A stretch of 22,558 bases of DNA from Sulfurimonas sp. UBA6014 (GTDB lineage: Bacteria > Campylobacterota > Campylobacteria > Campylobacterales > Sulfurimonadaceae), in contig DJAA01000067.1 in NCBI GenBank assembly GCA_002428085.1, forward strand, positions 4,293 through 26,850, given 5' to 3'. Position 1 is the first letter of the stretch. Every line of letters begins with the position of its first letter. The position numbers and the translations under genes were made by a program. The notes beneath the pieces were generated by a model. It was not told the origin of the DNA. It saw only the letters and a list, made by a program, of their open reading frames with translations, and did not search any database. This document shows positions 7,484-15,832 of the stretch, piece by piece.

Positions 7484-8542
7484 ATGTTTAATTATAACAC
7501 CATAAAGCCTCTTCTTTTCAAGCTAGATCCCGAAATCGCACATAATGTTGCTTCTAGTGTACTCAGTTTTGCCAACATTTGTCAGATTCCTTTCAATCCG
7601 TTTTTAAGTTCCCATTTTATAAGCGAGCCTATTTTATCGCAGGAACTTTTTGGGCGTACTTTTTTAAATCCTGTAGGTTTGGGTGCTGGATTTGATAAAA
7701 ACGCCACGATGGTACGAGGAACGCAGATTTTAGGTTTTGGTTTTACAGAAATTGGCACTGTAACCCCGAAGCCTCAAGATGGAAACCCAAAACCTAGAAT
7801 GTTTCGTCATATAGAGGAGCAGAGTCTGCAAAATGCTATGGGTTTTAACAATGACGGGCTTTTAAAAGTACAAAAAAGACTTGAAAAAATTTACCCTTTT
7901 ACAACTCCAGTGGGGATAAATATCGGTAAAAATAAACTCACTGCTGAAAATGAAGCCATCAACGACTACATAACACTCATTAAAGCATTACACACTTTAG
8001 GGGATTATTTAGTTATTAACATCTCTTCACCGAACACTCCAGGGCTGCGAGACCTCCAAAATGAAGAGTTTATCACCAATCTTTTTGTACAGGCAAAAGC
8101 ACTCACTGATAAACCGATTTTACTCAAAATCGCCCCTGACATGACACTTGAAGATGCTGTTGCTCTAGCAACGCTGGCAGTGGAAAAAGGGGCTGATGGT
8201 ATTATTGCTACAAATACGACTGTTGATTACTCTCTTGTGAAGAATCCCGAGCGTATTGGCGGACTAAGCGGGGCAGTTTTGAGAGAAAAAAGTTTCAAAA
8301 TTTTTGAAGCCATCGCAAAAGAACTTTATGGCAAAACAATACTGATTTCCGTGGGTGGCATTGACTCAGCAGAAGAGGCGTACAGACGCATCAAAGCGGG
8401 TGCGTCTTTGGTACAAATCTACAGTGGACTTGTTTTTTTAGGTCCTGATCTTGTCATGAACATCAACAAAGAGCTCATCGAACTTTTACGAGCCGATGGA
8501 TATGTTCACATCTCCCAAGCTATCGGCAGCGATAGAGAATAA
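7484..8542 (+). CDS. pyrD: Dihydroorotate dehydrogenase, quinone-dependent (class 2)
   Basis: The enzyme oxidises dihydroorotate to orotate in pyrimidine synthesis and passes electrons to the membrane quinone pool using FMN. The N-terminal helical extension (IKPLLFKLDPEIAHNVA) marks the membrane-associated class 2 form. NISSPNTPGLRDLQ near residue 180 includes the class 2 catalytic Ser. FMN/phosphate-binding strands are ILLKIAPD, ATNTTVDY, ISVGGIDSAEEAY and LVQIYSGLVF. I use the ATG at 7484, giving 352 residues. An in-frame GTG at 7469 would add MEIPY, but it falls inside the purine stretch that should serve as ribosome-binding site. It is the first gene of a tight operon; the protease start follows the stop by one base. 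Confidence 0.97.
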   Translation: MFNYNTIKPLLFKLDPEIAHNVASSVLSFANICQIPFNPFLSSHFISEPILSQELFGRTFLNPVGLGAGFDKNATMVRGTQILGFGFTEIGTVTPKPQDGNPKPRMFRHIEEQSLQNAMGFNNDGLLKVQKRLEKIYPFTTPVGINIGKNKLTAENEAINDYITLIKALHTLGDYLVINISSPNTPGLRDLQNEEFITNLFVQAKALTDKPILLKIAPDMTLEDAVALATLAVEKGADGIIATNTTVDYSLVKNPERIGGLSGAVLREKSFKIFEAIAKELYGKTILISVGGIDSAEEAYRRIKAGASLVQIYSGLVFLGPDLVMNINKELIELLRADGYVHISQAIGSDRE

Positions 8543-8543
8543 T

Positions 8544-9842
8544 ATGAGATTTTTTTTAACAACTATACTTATTTTAGGAACATTAATGGCATCCCCACTA
8601 CCAAAGTACGAAACACAAACACTCGATAATGGATTACAAATAGTTGTCATTCCTCTTCACAACAATACAAACGTCATCAGCACTGATATTTTTTATAAAG
8701 TTGGAAGCAGAAATGAGGTTATGGGCAAAACAGGTATCGCTCATATGCTCGAACATATGAACTTTAAATCAACAAAAAATCTTCATGCAGGCGAATTTGA
8801 TAAAGAGGTTAAAAGTATTGGTGGTGTTAACAATGCCTCTACAGGTTTTGATTATACACATTATTTCATCCAATCAAGCACGCAAAATCTTGGCAAATCA
8901 CTTGGTCTTTATGCTGAAATCATGCAAAATCTCAACCTCAAAGATAAAGAGTTTCAACCTGAACGTGATGTCGTCATGGAGGAGCGAAAATGGAGAACTG
9001 ATAACTCCCCGATGGGCTTTTTATATTTTAAAATGTTTAACAATGCTTACGTGTACCACCCATATCATTGGACACCGATTGGTTTTATCAATGATATAAA
9101 AACTTGGAATATCAAGGATATCAAAGATTTTCATAAAACTTATTACCAGCCAAATAATGCGATTTTAATGGTTACGGGAGATGTTGATCCTCAAGAGGTT
9201 TTTCAAAAAGCAAAAAAAGAGTTCGGCGCGATAAAAAACAAAGTCAAAATTCCTGAGTTTAAGTTTGTAGAACCAGAACAAAATGGGGCAAAACGTGTCA
9301 TGCTTTTTAAAGAGAGTGAAGTGGAAATGCTTGCTATTACTTTCCACATTCCAGACTTTAAAGACCCTGATCAAGTGACTCTGAGTGTTATTTCTCAAAT
9401 TCTTTACTCTGGTAAAAGTTCTAGACTCTACAAAGAGTTAGTAGCCAATAAACAGCTTGTAAATGAGATATATGCCTACAATATGGAAAATATAAATCCT
9501 GGTCTTTTTATCTTTTTAGCTGTTTGTAATACGGGAGTCAAAGCTGAAGATGTTGAAAAAGAGCTCTTAAGCCAAATAGACCTTATTAAAAACACCAAAG
9601 TGACACAAGAGGAGCTTGAAAAAGTCAAGATTAATACAAAATCTGATTTTATTTACTCTCTTGAGAGCTCTTCATCTGTGGCAAATTTATACGGCAGTTA
9701 TCTGGTACGAGGGGATATAACTCCTCTTATGACTTACGAAGAAAATGTTAATAAAGTTACACAAGAAGAGATTCAAAAAGTAGCAAACAAATATTTTAAC
9801 TTTAACAAATCAACAACACTTATACTCAAAAAAGGTAATTAG
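8544..9842 (+). CDS. Secreted M16 family zinc metallopeptidase (PqqL-like)
   Basis: The 432-residue protein has an N-terminal signal peptide (MRFFLTTILILGTLMASPLP), so it should act in the periplasm or be membrane-tethered there. The inverted zinc motif HMLEH (67-71) is intact in GIAHMLEHMNF. The third ligand is Glu146 or Glu147 in ERDVVMEERKWR, 75-76 residues later as the family requires. The C-terminal half is the usual related non-catalytic domain. The start at 8544 lies one base after the pyrD stop and directly precedes the signal peptide. An upstream in-frame ATG at 8496, inside pyrD, would bury the signal peptide. The stop TAG abuts the dapA ATG. The substrate is unknown. Confidence 0.93.
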   Translation: MRFFLTTILILGTLMASPLPKYETQTLDNGLQIVVIPLHNNTNVISTDIFYKVGSRNEVMGKTGIAHMLEHMNFKSTKNLHAGEFDKEVKSIGGVNNASTGFDYTHYFIQSSTQNLGKSLGLYAEIMQNLNLKDKEFQPERDVVMEERKWRTDNSPMGFLYFKMFNNAYVYHPYHWTPIGFINDIKTWNIKDIKDFHKTYYQPNNAILMVTGDVDPQEVFQKAKKEFGAIKNKVKIPEFKFVEPEQNGAKRVMLFKESEVEMLAITFHIPDFKDPDQVTLSVISQILYSGKSSRLYKELVANKQLVNEIYAYNMENINPGLFIFLAVCNTGVKAEDVEKELLSQIDLIKNTKVTQEELEKVKINTKSDFIYSLESSSSVANLYGSYLVRGDITPLMTYEENVNKVTQEEIQKVANKYFNFNKSTTLILKKGN

Positions 9843-10736
9843 ATGAATATTGTAACGGGCTCTTCAACCGCACTTATTACGCCATTTAAAAATGGTAAAC
9901 TTGATGAGCAGGCATATGCTGCACTTATAAAAAGACAAATTGACAACGGGTTGGACGCTGTTTGTCCTGTTGGCACAACGGGTGAGAGTGCTACACTCTC
10001 CTATGATGAAGACAAAAGATGTATGCAAATCGCTGTAGAAGTTTGCAAAGGGACGAACACGAAAGTTCTTGCAGGTGCTGGAAGCAATGCAACCGCAGAA
10101 GCGGTAAATGCTGCAAAAGTAGCCCTTGAATGTGGAGTTGATGCTATTTTTTCAGTCGCTCCATACTATGTAAAACCTTCACAAGAGGGACTCTATCAAC
10201 ACTATAAAACCATAGCTGAGTCAGTCCCTGAACTCCCTTTTATGCTCTACAATGTTCCAGGTCGCACCATCGTTGATATCAGTGCTGATACAGTGATAAG
10301 ACTTTTTGATGATGTAAAAAATATCTATGGTATCAAAGAAGCTACAGGGAGTTTAGAGCGAACAGTCCATCTCTTGTCTCGTCGTCCAGAACTCAAAGTG
10401 TTTTCGGGCGATGATGCTATCGACTATCCAATGCTTGCTAATGGTGCAGTTGGTATCACCTCTGTTACTTCAAACCTTGTTCCAGATCTTAAGTCAAAAC
10501 TTGTAAAACTCGCCCTTGCAGGTGATTTTGCAGGAGCAAAAGCCCTTAATGATGCACTGTATCCTCTCAATAGTATTTTGTTTTGCGAAGCAAATCCTAT
10601 GCCCATCAAAGCGGCAATGTACATAGCAGGACTTATTGAGACTTTGGAGTACCGACTTCCTCTTCTTGCTCCTAGTTTAGAAAACATGAAAAAGATTGAA
10701 GCAGTTATGAAAAATTATGAAATCAAAGGATTATAA
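9843..10736 (+). CDS. dapA: 4-hydroxy-tetrahydrodipicolinate synthase
   Basis: DapA condenses pyruvate with aspartate semialdehyde at the first committed step to diaminopimelate and lysine, feeding peptidoglycan and protein. The 297-residue product has the class I aldolase TIM-barrel motifs PVGTTGESATLS (about 41-52), LYNVPGRT with the catalytic Tyr near 136, and the Schiff-base lysine near 165 in GIKEATGS. FSGDDA and GAVGITSVTSN follow at the expected places. It starts immediately after the M16 stop codon, which indicates translational coupling. The FabL-like gene begins one base after its stop. Confidence 0.98.
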   Translation: MNIVTGSSTALITPFKNGKLDEQAYAALIKRQIDNGLDAVCPVGTTGESATLSYDEDKRCMQIAVEVCKGTNTKVLAGAGSNATAEAVNAAKVALECGVDAIFSVAPYYVKPSQEGLYQHYKTIAESVPELPFMLYNVPGRTIVDISADTVIRLFDDVKNIYGIKEATGSLERTVHLLSRRPELKVFSGDDAIDYPMLANGAVGITSVTSNLVPDLKSKLVKLALAGDFAGAKALNDALYPLNSILFCEANPMPIKAAMYIAGLIETLEYRLPLLAPSLENMKKIEAVMKNYEIKGL

Positions 10737-10737
10737 A

Positions 10738-11520
10738 ATGACACAACAAACAATGCAAGGAAAAACACTCTTTATCAGTGGCGGAACCCGTGGAATCGGC
10801 AAAGCTATCGTATACGAATTTGCTTCAAAAGGGTGTGATGTCGCCTTTACCTATGCTTCGAGTGCAGATGTGGCAAATGAGATTATCGCTGATATTGAGT
10901 CGAAATTTGGGGTAAAATCGCGCGCATACAAACTCAACATATTAGAGCCTGAAACGTATAAAGATGTATACAAGCTTTTTGATGAAGATTTTGAAAAACT
11001 TGACTTCTTTATCTCCAACGCTATTATTTCTGGACGTGCAGTTGTGGGCGGTTTTGCTCCATTTATGAGACTCAAACCAAAAGGTTTAGGAAATATTTAT
11101 ACTGCAACTGTAGAAGCCTTTGTGGTCGGTGCGCAAGAAGCCGTCAAAAGAATGGAAAAAGCAGGCGGCGGTTCTATTATCAGCATGAGTTCAACAGGCA
11201 ATTTAGTCTACACGCCAAATTATGCAGGACATGGGACAAACAAAGCCGCAGTTGAGACGATGGTTCGTTACGCTGCAGCAGAGCTTGGAGAGAAAAATAT
11301 CCGTGTCAATGCGGTAAGTGGCGGTCCAATCGACACAGATGCTCTCAAGGCATTTCCAAATTATGAAGAGGTCAAAGCCGAAGTTGTTCGTCGCTCTCCT
11401 CTTTCAAGAATGGGCGAAGCGACAGACTTAAGTGGAGCATGCTCTTTTTTATGCTCTGATGCAGCGTCATGGCTTACAGGTCAAACAATCGTCATAGACG
11501 GTGGAACGACTTTTCAATAA
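10738..11520 (+). CDS. fabL: Enoyl-ACP reductase-like SDR (FabL type)
   Basis: This 260-residue short-chain dehydrogenase probably reduces enoyl-ACP in fatty-acid elongation. The NAD(P)-binding turn is SGGTRGIGKA (about 14-23). The catalytic pair is Tyr162 and Lys169, spaced Y-x6-K, the enoyl-reductase (FabI/FabL) arrangement, not the YxxxK of ordinary SDRs. The following sequence (ELGEKNIRVNAVSGGPIDTD, then ALKAFPN and TGQTIVIDGG) closely resembles what I remember of Bacillus subtilis FabL. I chose ATG 10738 because AAAGGA lies 7 bases upstream; an upstream in-frame ATG at 10717 overlaps dapA. It is placed between dapA and hemD. In C. jejuni the corresponding gene is usually called just an oxidoreductase. 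A different SDR activity cannot be excluded. Confidence 0.78.
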   Translation: MTQQTMQGKTLFISGGTRGIGKAIVYEFASKGCDVAFTYASSADVANEIIADIESKFGVKSRAYKLNILEPETYKDVYKLFDEDFEKLDFFISNAIISGRAVVGGFAPFMRLKPKGLGNIYTATVEAFVVGAQEAVKRMEKAGGGSIISMSSTGNLVYTPNYAGHGTNKAAVETMVRYAAAELGEKNIRVNAVSGGPIDTDALKAFPNYEEVKAEVVRRSPLSRMGEATDLSGACSFLCSDAASWLTGQTIVIDGGTTFQ

Positions 11521-11555
11521 CGAATTAAAAATAACTTTTTGAAGGTCAAATACTC

Positions 11556-12479
11556 ATGATACATTTTACAAAAATGATTACTAAGTTAAATCTTCTTTAT
11601 TATGAGTACAACATAAATAAAAAAGCTTTTATCCCTGATGTCTCCTACACTCCAGCGCAAAGATATGATGAGCTCATGAAGCTCACTTATGAGCTGAGCA
11701 AAAATAGGATTGAATATTTTGTCCAAAAAGATAAAAGTGTCCGTATGATTCAAAAAAAAGAAAAAAAAAGTTTTATTGGCAAAAATATCGATTCGCTGAC
11801 ACAAAATATAAAAATAGCACAGATGGACATCTTTACACTGAATGATAAAAAAACAAAATTGGCTAAAAATATCCCGCTGTACAAAATAAGTTATGTTATT
11901 CAAGAGATAGATTTCAATCAATATGACGCGATTATTTTCACCTCTCAAAATGCTGTTTTAGCTGTAAATTCTTTTAGTGAGGGATGGAAAAAAATACCAG
12001 CCTACACTATTGCTGCACAAACTGCAAAAACAGTAAAAAAACTTGGTGGCTATCTTCAGTTTGTTAGTCTAACAAAACATGGGGACACATTTGCTCAAGA
12101 GCTTATGGATGAGCTAAAGGGGAAGAGAGTTCTTTATTTGAGAGGGGAAAAAGTTGTAACAAATCTCATAAAAATCATAGAAGATGCGAAAATACAATGT
12201 GATGACAAAGTTGTTTATAGAAATATTTGCAATGAAGGACTCAAAGTAAAAGTGTTACCAAAAAATGCGTACATTATCTTCTCTTCCCCCTCAACCATTG
12301 AGTGCTTTTTCAAAAAGTTTACATGGAAGGAGAGCTATACTGCCATCTCTATAGGCAATACTACAGCACAATATTTCCCCCCATCAATTACTCCTTATAT
12401 TGCTGATACAACTTCGATTGTGTCATGTATTAATAAAGCCATTGAGTTAAAGCTCTCCTCAACAAAAAACTTTCTCTAG
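11556..12479 (+). CDS. hemD: Uroporphyrinogen-III synthase with N-terminal extension
   Basis: HemD closes hydroxymethylbilane into uroporphyrinogen III for haem and other tetrapyrroles. The HemD domain covers residues about 90-307. It opens with MDIFTLND, followed by FNQYDAIIFTSQNAVLAV (the classic D-x-IIFTSxNAV strand-turn), KRVLYLRGEKV, and AYIIFSSPSTIECFF near the C-terminus. The first 89 residues are unusual. They are basic and helical-looking, with no match I can name; HemD normally begins at the MDIFTLND strand. That internal ATG (11823) has no ribosome-binding site, whereas the ATG at 11556 has GAAGG 10 bases upstream, so the long form is probably made. It follows the FabL-like gene by 35 bases and overlaps the convergent methyltransferase by 4 bases. 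Confidence 0.85.
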   Translation: MIHFTKMITKLNLLYYEYNINKKAFIPDVSYTPAQRYDELMKLTYELSKNRIEYFVQKDKSVRMIQKKEKKSFIGKNIDSLTQNIKIAQMDIFTLNDKKTKLAKNIPLYKISYVIQEIDFNQYDAIIFTSQNAVLAVNSFSEGWKKIPAYTIAAQTAKTVKKLGGYLQFVSLTKHGDTFAQELMDELKGKRVLYLRGEKVVTNLIKIIEDAKIQCDDKVVYRNICNEGLKVKVLPKNAYIIFSSPSTIECFFKKFTWKESYTAISIGNTTAQYFPPSITPYIADTTSIVSCINKAIELKLSSTKNFL

Positions 12480-13108
12480 TTTGAGAAGGTTATAAGTCTG
12501 TTTTGGATATGCATATCTGAAAAACCAAACTCTTTTTGAATCCACTCAAACGTTTTTTGATGATAAAAAAAGACGTGTGTCGGGTCGTTTTTATAATACC
12601 ATGAAGCAAAGCGAGTCGCTTGAAAATATATATCGGTCATGCAGTAGAGTTTTGCATTTGGTGTTAAAAGTTCTTTGAGGAGTTGAAACTCTTTTTTGGG
12701 GTTGTAGAAATGCTCTATCACTTCACAGCATGCGATATAATCGTACTTTTGTTCAAGTAACGCAGGATGGTTGTGAAAAAATGGGTCATATTGAGCAATA
12801 TCATAACCATTTTTTTGAACAACACTGGAGATAATTGGCTCTTTTCCCGCACCAAAATCAAGCCCTTTAGACTCTTTAGAAAAATCTTCAAAGATAGCAG
12901 AGGTGATGGGTGAGACAAATTTTTTGAACCCTTCATCCTCGAGATTATTCTTATGAGCCTCATAACGTGCTTTTTCTGCATCTGCATTTGGTCTGTCTCT
13001 TGCATCTTCAAAAATCGCATGACACGTTGTACATAAGTAATAACGAATCTTCTTCTCTTCAAAGTGTAATTGACATTGAGTATCGCAAAGCGGGCATGTG
13101 TGCAACAT
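12476..13108 (-). CDS. Class I SAM-dependent methyltransferase with zinc ribbon
   Basis: This 210-residue protein begins with a probable zinc ribbon (CPLC at 5-8 and CTTC at 26-29). A Rossmann methyltransferase follows, with GLDFGAGKEP (about 82-91) as the SAM-binding glycine loop, an acidic strand end in IAQYDPFF, and YDYIACCEVIEHFYNP as motif IV. This fits the Methyltransf_23-type clade; the substrate is unknown. The ATG at 13108 has an AGGA site 5 bases upstream. The stop shares the palindrome CTAG with the hemD stop. A MITE-like element begins 18 bases before the start codon and has probably replaced or changed the native promoter. Confidence 0.85.
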   Translation of the reverse strand: MLHTCPLCDTQCQLHFEEKKIRYYLCTTCHAIFEDARDRPNADAEKARYEAHKNNLEDEGFKKFVSPITSAIFEDFSKESKGLDFGAGKEPIISSVVQKNGYDIAQYDPFFHNHPALLEQKYDYIACCEVIEHFYNPKKEFQLLKELLTPNAKLYCMTDIYFQATRFASWYYKNDPTHVFFYHQKTFEWIQKEFGFSDMHIQNRLITFSN

Positions 13109-13125
13109 TTTTGTCCTATTAAATG

Positions 13126-13243
13126 ACTGATGTTATGCACTTTGATAAAAAGTGGATACCATACTCTGTTATTCTCGAAAAATTTTATTTTTCGTAGCTT
13201 CACCACTAAAATGGACGTATTTGTTTTAGTGCGTAACATCAGT
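13126..13243. mobile_element. 118-bp MITE-like element with 16-bp TIRs and AAATG duplication
   Basis: The left end ACTGATGTTATGCACT (13126-13141) and the reverse complement of the right end, ACTGATGTTACGCACT (13228-13243), match at 15 of 16 positions. Both outer flanks are AAATG (13121-13125 and 13244-13248), a direct 5-bp target duplication. There is no open reading frame, so the element must have been moved in trans. Inside is a perfect hairpin, CGAAAAAT-TTT-ATTTTTCG (13176-13194). I cannot name the transposase family. A second, shorter sequence with the same termini lies at 17094-17158. Confidence 0.8.
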
Positions 13244-13319
13244 AAATGATTTATTGTAATCTTAATTGTATAGTGAAAATCCAAAATTTAACGTAATTGT
13301 GGTCAAAATTTTGTTTAAA

Positions 13320-13352
13320 AGCCTCTCAAGTGCACGTAAGTAATAAGAGGCT
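13320..13352 (+). promoter_or_regulatory. Hairpin in the pgsA leader region
   Basis: AGCCTCT and AGAGGCT form a perfect 7-bp stem with a 19-base loop, ending 22 bases before the pgsA ribosome-binding site. There is no U-tract, so it is not an obvious terminator. It could be an operator or a leader structure. The bases between it and the MITE (13249-13319) are AT-rich and hold probable -10-like boxes but nothing definite. Confidence 0.3.
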
Positions 13353-13384
13353 AAAATCACACCAATTGAAAAACAAGGATTTAT

Positions 13385-13939
13385 TTGCTAAACCTGCCAA
13401 ATGCCCTAGCATCACTTCGCATACTTCTAGCACCGCTCATGTTTTGGGTTATTTTAAATCCTGAACTTTTTACAGACAACGGTTTTGATATCACATGGAA
13501 CTATTACGTGGCGTCTCTTGTGTTCGTTCTTGCCTCTGCTACAGATTTTTTTGATGGCTATATCGCAAGGGAGTGGAATCAAGCAACGATGCTTGGGGCT
13601 ATCCTCGACCCGCTCGCTGACAAGATGCTCACACTTGCAGCATTTTTGGGTCTCATGATGACAGGAGCAGCGAGTGCTTGGGCTATTTACATCATTATAG
13701 TTCGCGAGCTTTTTATCACTGGCATTCGTACTATTGCTGTGAGTGAGGGTTTAAGTGTCAAAGCCTCTTTGGCTGGAAAAGTAAAAACAGTTGCGCAAAT
13801 GGTAGCGATTGGTTTTTTACTTATGCACTGGTCTTTTGGGGTAGAACTTCTTTGGTTTGCAGTTTTTCTCACTGTTTACTCAGGGGCAGAATATCTTTAT
13901 GGATTTAGAAAAGCCTTGCTTGGGGAGAGTCTCTCATGA
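13385..13939 (+). CDS. pgsA: CDP-diacylglycerol--glycerol-3-phosphate phosphatidyltransferase
   Basis: PgsA makes phosphatidylglycerophosphate from CDP-diacylglycerol, the first step to phosphatidylglycerol and cardiolipin, in the inner membrane. The 184-residue product contains the complete CDP-alcohol phosphotransferase motif D-x2-D-G-x2-A-R-x8-G-x3-D-x3-D, with Asp54, Asp57, Gly58, Ala61, Arg62, Gly71, Asp75 and Asp79. Several hydrophobic segments surround it, as in the family. The start is TTG at 13385, supported by an AAGGA site 5 bases upstream and by the conserved N-terminal LNLPNALASLRILL. No ATG fits. The stop overlaps the rseP start (ATGA). Confidence 0.95.
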   Translation: MLNLPNALASLRILLAPLMFWVILNPELFTDNGFDITWNYYVASLVFVLASATDFFDGYIAREWNQATMLGAILDPLADKMLTLAAFLGLMMTGAASAWAIYIIIVRELFITGIRTIAVSEGLSVKASLAGKVKTVAQMVAIGFLLMHWSFGVELLWFAVFLTVYSGAEYLYGFRKALLGESLS

Positions 13940-14988
13940 GTTGGTTGGTCTCACTTGGAGTTTTATCTGCACTTATCTTTTTTCACGAGCTTGGTCACTA
14001 CCTTGCTGCAAGAGCTATGGGTGTGTATGTTGAAGTTTTTAGCATTGGTTTTGGAAAAAAACTTTTCTCATTTTATGCCTACAAAACACAGTGGAGCATC
14101 TCTGCCATCCCTTTGGGCGGGTATGTAAAAATGAAAGGACAAGATGACAGCGACCCGACAAAAAAAAGCTATGACAAAGATAGTTACAATGCTAAAACAC
14201 CACTGCAAAGGATTTTTATTTTATTGGCTGGTCCTGCTGCAAACTTTATCTTAGCCTTTGTTTTGTACTTCACTATCGCTCTTGGCGGACCCAATATTTT
14301 ATCTCCTGTTATCGGAACTGTTGTCAAAGATTCCCCTGCGGCCATAGCTGGGCTTCAACCAAATGACACAGTTCTCTCCATAAATGGAGTGAAAATTTCT
14401 ACATGGAAAGAGATGTCGGAGATGATTACAGAATCTGAGAGTTCTTTACATCTTGAGGTGCTCAGAAATGGTTTCGTAGAGTTCAAAACTTTAACGCCTC
14501 GCTTGAGCGAAGCGACAAATATGTACAACGAAACGGTACAAAAGAAAATGATAGGGATTGGAAGTTCAGGCGTTTCCCATAAACTAGAGTTAACCCCGAT
14601 GCAAACTCTTTCCTATGCAACTGAACAGACTATTTTTGCCTCCACGCTCATCTTTACGGGTGTTAAAAAACTCATTCTCGGTGAAGTCCCCGCTAAAGAG
14701 CTTGGCGGTGTTATCAGCATAGTCAAACTCACCTCTGATGCTACCGATGCAGGCTGGATGAGTGTCCTCTTTTTTGCTGCTCTTATCTCCGTAAACTTAG
14801 GTGTTTTAAACTTGCTTCCTATCCCCGCACTTGATGGTGGACATATCATGTTTAATATTTATGAGTTGATAGCAAGACGTGAGGCAAGTGAAGCGATTAT
14901 ACTCAAGCTTACAATTGCAGGATGGGTCGTTCTTTTCTCTCTCATGGGACTTGGACTCTATAACGACATAACAAGATTGGCAGGTTAA
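13936..14988 (+). CDS. rseP: Site-2 zinc protease RseP
   Basis: RseP is an intramembrane metalloprotease that cleaves anti-sigma factors and leftover signal peptides. The zinc motif HELGH (17-21) lies in the first membrane segment (SALIFFHELGHYLAARA). A single PDZ domain covers about residues 110-200, including SPAAIAGLQPNDTVLSINGV. The third zinc ligand is Asp300 in NLLPIPALDGGH. At 350 residues it has one PDZ domain, shorter than the two-PDZ E. coli enzyme and like many Campylobacterota homologues. Its ATG overlaps the pgsA stop by 4 bases, and the YggS-type gene follows after one base, so the three form an operon. No sigma-E system is visible here. Confidence 0.95.
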   Translation: MSWLVSLGVLSALIFFHELGHYLAARAMGVYVEVFSIGFGKKLFSFYAYKTQWSISAIPLGGYVKMKGQDDSDPTKKSYDKDSYNAKTPLQRIFILLAGPAANFILAFVLYFTIALGGPNILSPVIGTVVKDSPAAIAGLQPNDTVLSINGVKISTWKEMSEMITESESSLHLEVLRNGFVEFKTLTPRLSEATNMYNETVQKKMIGIGSSGVSHKLELTPMQTLSYATEQTIFASTLIFTGVKKLILGEVPAKELGGVISIVKLTSDATDAGWMSVLFFAALISVNLGVLNLLPIPALDGGHIMFNIYELIARREASEAIILKLTIAGWVVLFSLMGLGLYNDITRLAG

Positions 14989-14989
14989 A

Positions 14990-15664
14990 ATGAAAATTTC
15001 AGAATATAAGCTCTATATCGATACTATAATTCGCAGAGTTGAGAGTGCGAGACTCAAAGTAAGCGAATATCACATCGTAAAAATTGTTGCTGTGAGCAAG
15101 TACTCAAGCGCATCAGAGATACAAGAACTTTACACCATCGGGCAAAGAGCCTTTGGTGAAAACAAAGTTCAAGACTTAAAAGCAAAAGCAGAAGAACTTA
15201 GCGAATTTCCGTTAGAGTGGCATTTTATCGGCAATCTACAAAAAAATAAAATCAATCATCTTCTTGAGATAAACCCTGCTCTTTTTCACGCCCTTGACTC
15301 TTTAGAACTAGCCCAAGAGCTTCAAAAAAAACTTCAAGCAAAAAACATGACGCTTGATTGTTTACTGCAAATAAACTCAGCAAAAGAAGAATCAAAACAC
15401 GGCGTTATGCCTGAGGTGGCTTATGAAATTTATACGCAAATCCAAAAAGAGTTCCCAAATATCCACCTCAAAGGTGTCATGAGCATTGGCGCACACACAG
15501 AGGACAAAGAGATTATTAAAAACAGTTTTGACACCACGTTTGCAATCTATAAACAATGCCAAGGTGCAACGATTTGCTCTATGGGAATGAGCGGTGATTT
15601 TGAACTTGCCATAGAATGCGGCTCAAATATGGTTCGCCTTGGCTCTATTATGTTTAATAAATAG
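14990..15664 (+). CDS. yggS: YggS/PLPBP family pyridoxal phosphate-binding protein
   Basis: This family binds pyridoxal phosphate and helps balance vitamin B6 and amino/keto-acid pools in the cytoplasm; it has no proven catalytic activity. The 224-residue product is the normal size. The PLP lysine is Lys37 in IVAVSKYSSASEI. FGENKVQDL, EWHFIGNLQKNKI, the segment SMGMSGDFELAI, and GSNMVRLGSIMF form the family's characteristic barrel strands and phosphate site. It is the last gene of the pgsA-rseP group, and a possible terminator starts 6 bases after its stop. Confidence 0.95.
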   Translation: MKISEYKLYIDTIIRRVESARLKVSEYHIVKIVAVSKYSSASEIQELYTIGQRAFGENKVQDLKAKAEELSEFPLEWHFIGNLQKNKINHLLEINPALFHALDSLELAQELQKKLQAKNMTLDCLLQINSAKEESKHGVMPEVAYEIYTQIQKEFPNIHLKGVMSIGAHTEDKEIIKNSFDTTFAIYKQCQGATICSMGMSGDFELAIECGSNMVRLGSIMFNK

Positions 15665-15669
15665 CGCTA

Positions 15670-15691
15670 CTCTAAAGTTGACTTTTTAGAG
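15670..15691 (+). terminator. Possible intrinsic terminator after the pgsA-rseP-yggS operon
   Basis: CTCTAAA and TTTAGAG form a 7-bp stem around an 8-base loop, beginning 6 bases after the stop codon. The tail is TTTGTG, so the U-tract is short and the stem is AT-rich. Its position is good but its strength is doubtful. Confidence 0.4.
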
Positions 15692-15832
15692 TTTGTGCCT
15701 GTTCAATACAAAAAACCAAACAGCCACAGTGGGATTTTATAGCTTGTCATGTGAAAACTTTATAAATTTTTTCATGATAAAAGTAAAATCATCAACGGAC
15801 ACATAAGCCCTACAAAAAACTTCTATTTATCT

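Noticed and set aside
8496..8543. Upstream ATG for the M16 protease
   Set aside because: It overlaps the pyrD coding sequence and places 16 extra residues before a clean signal peptide.
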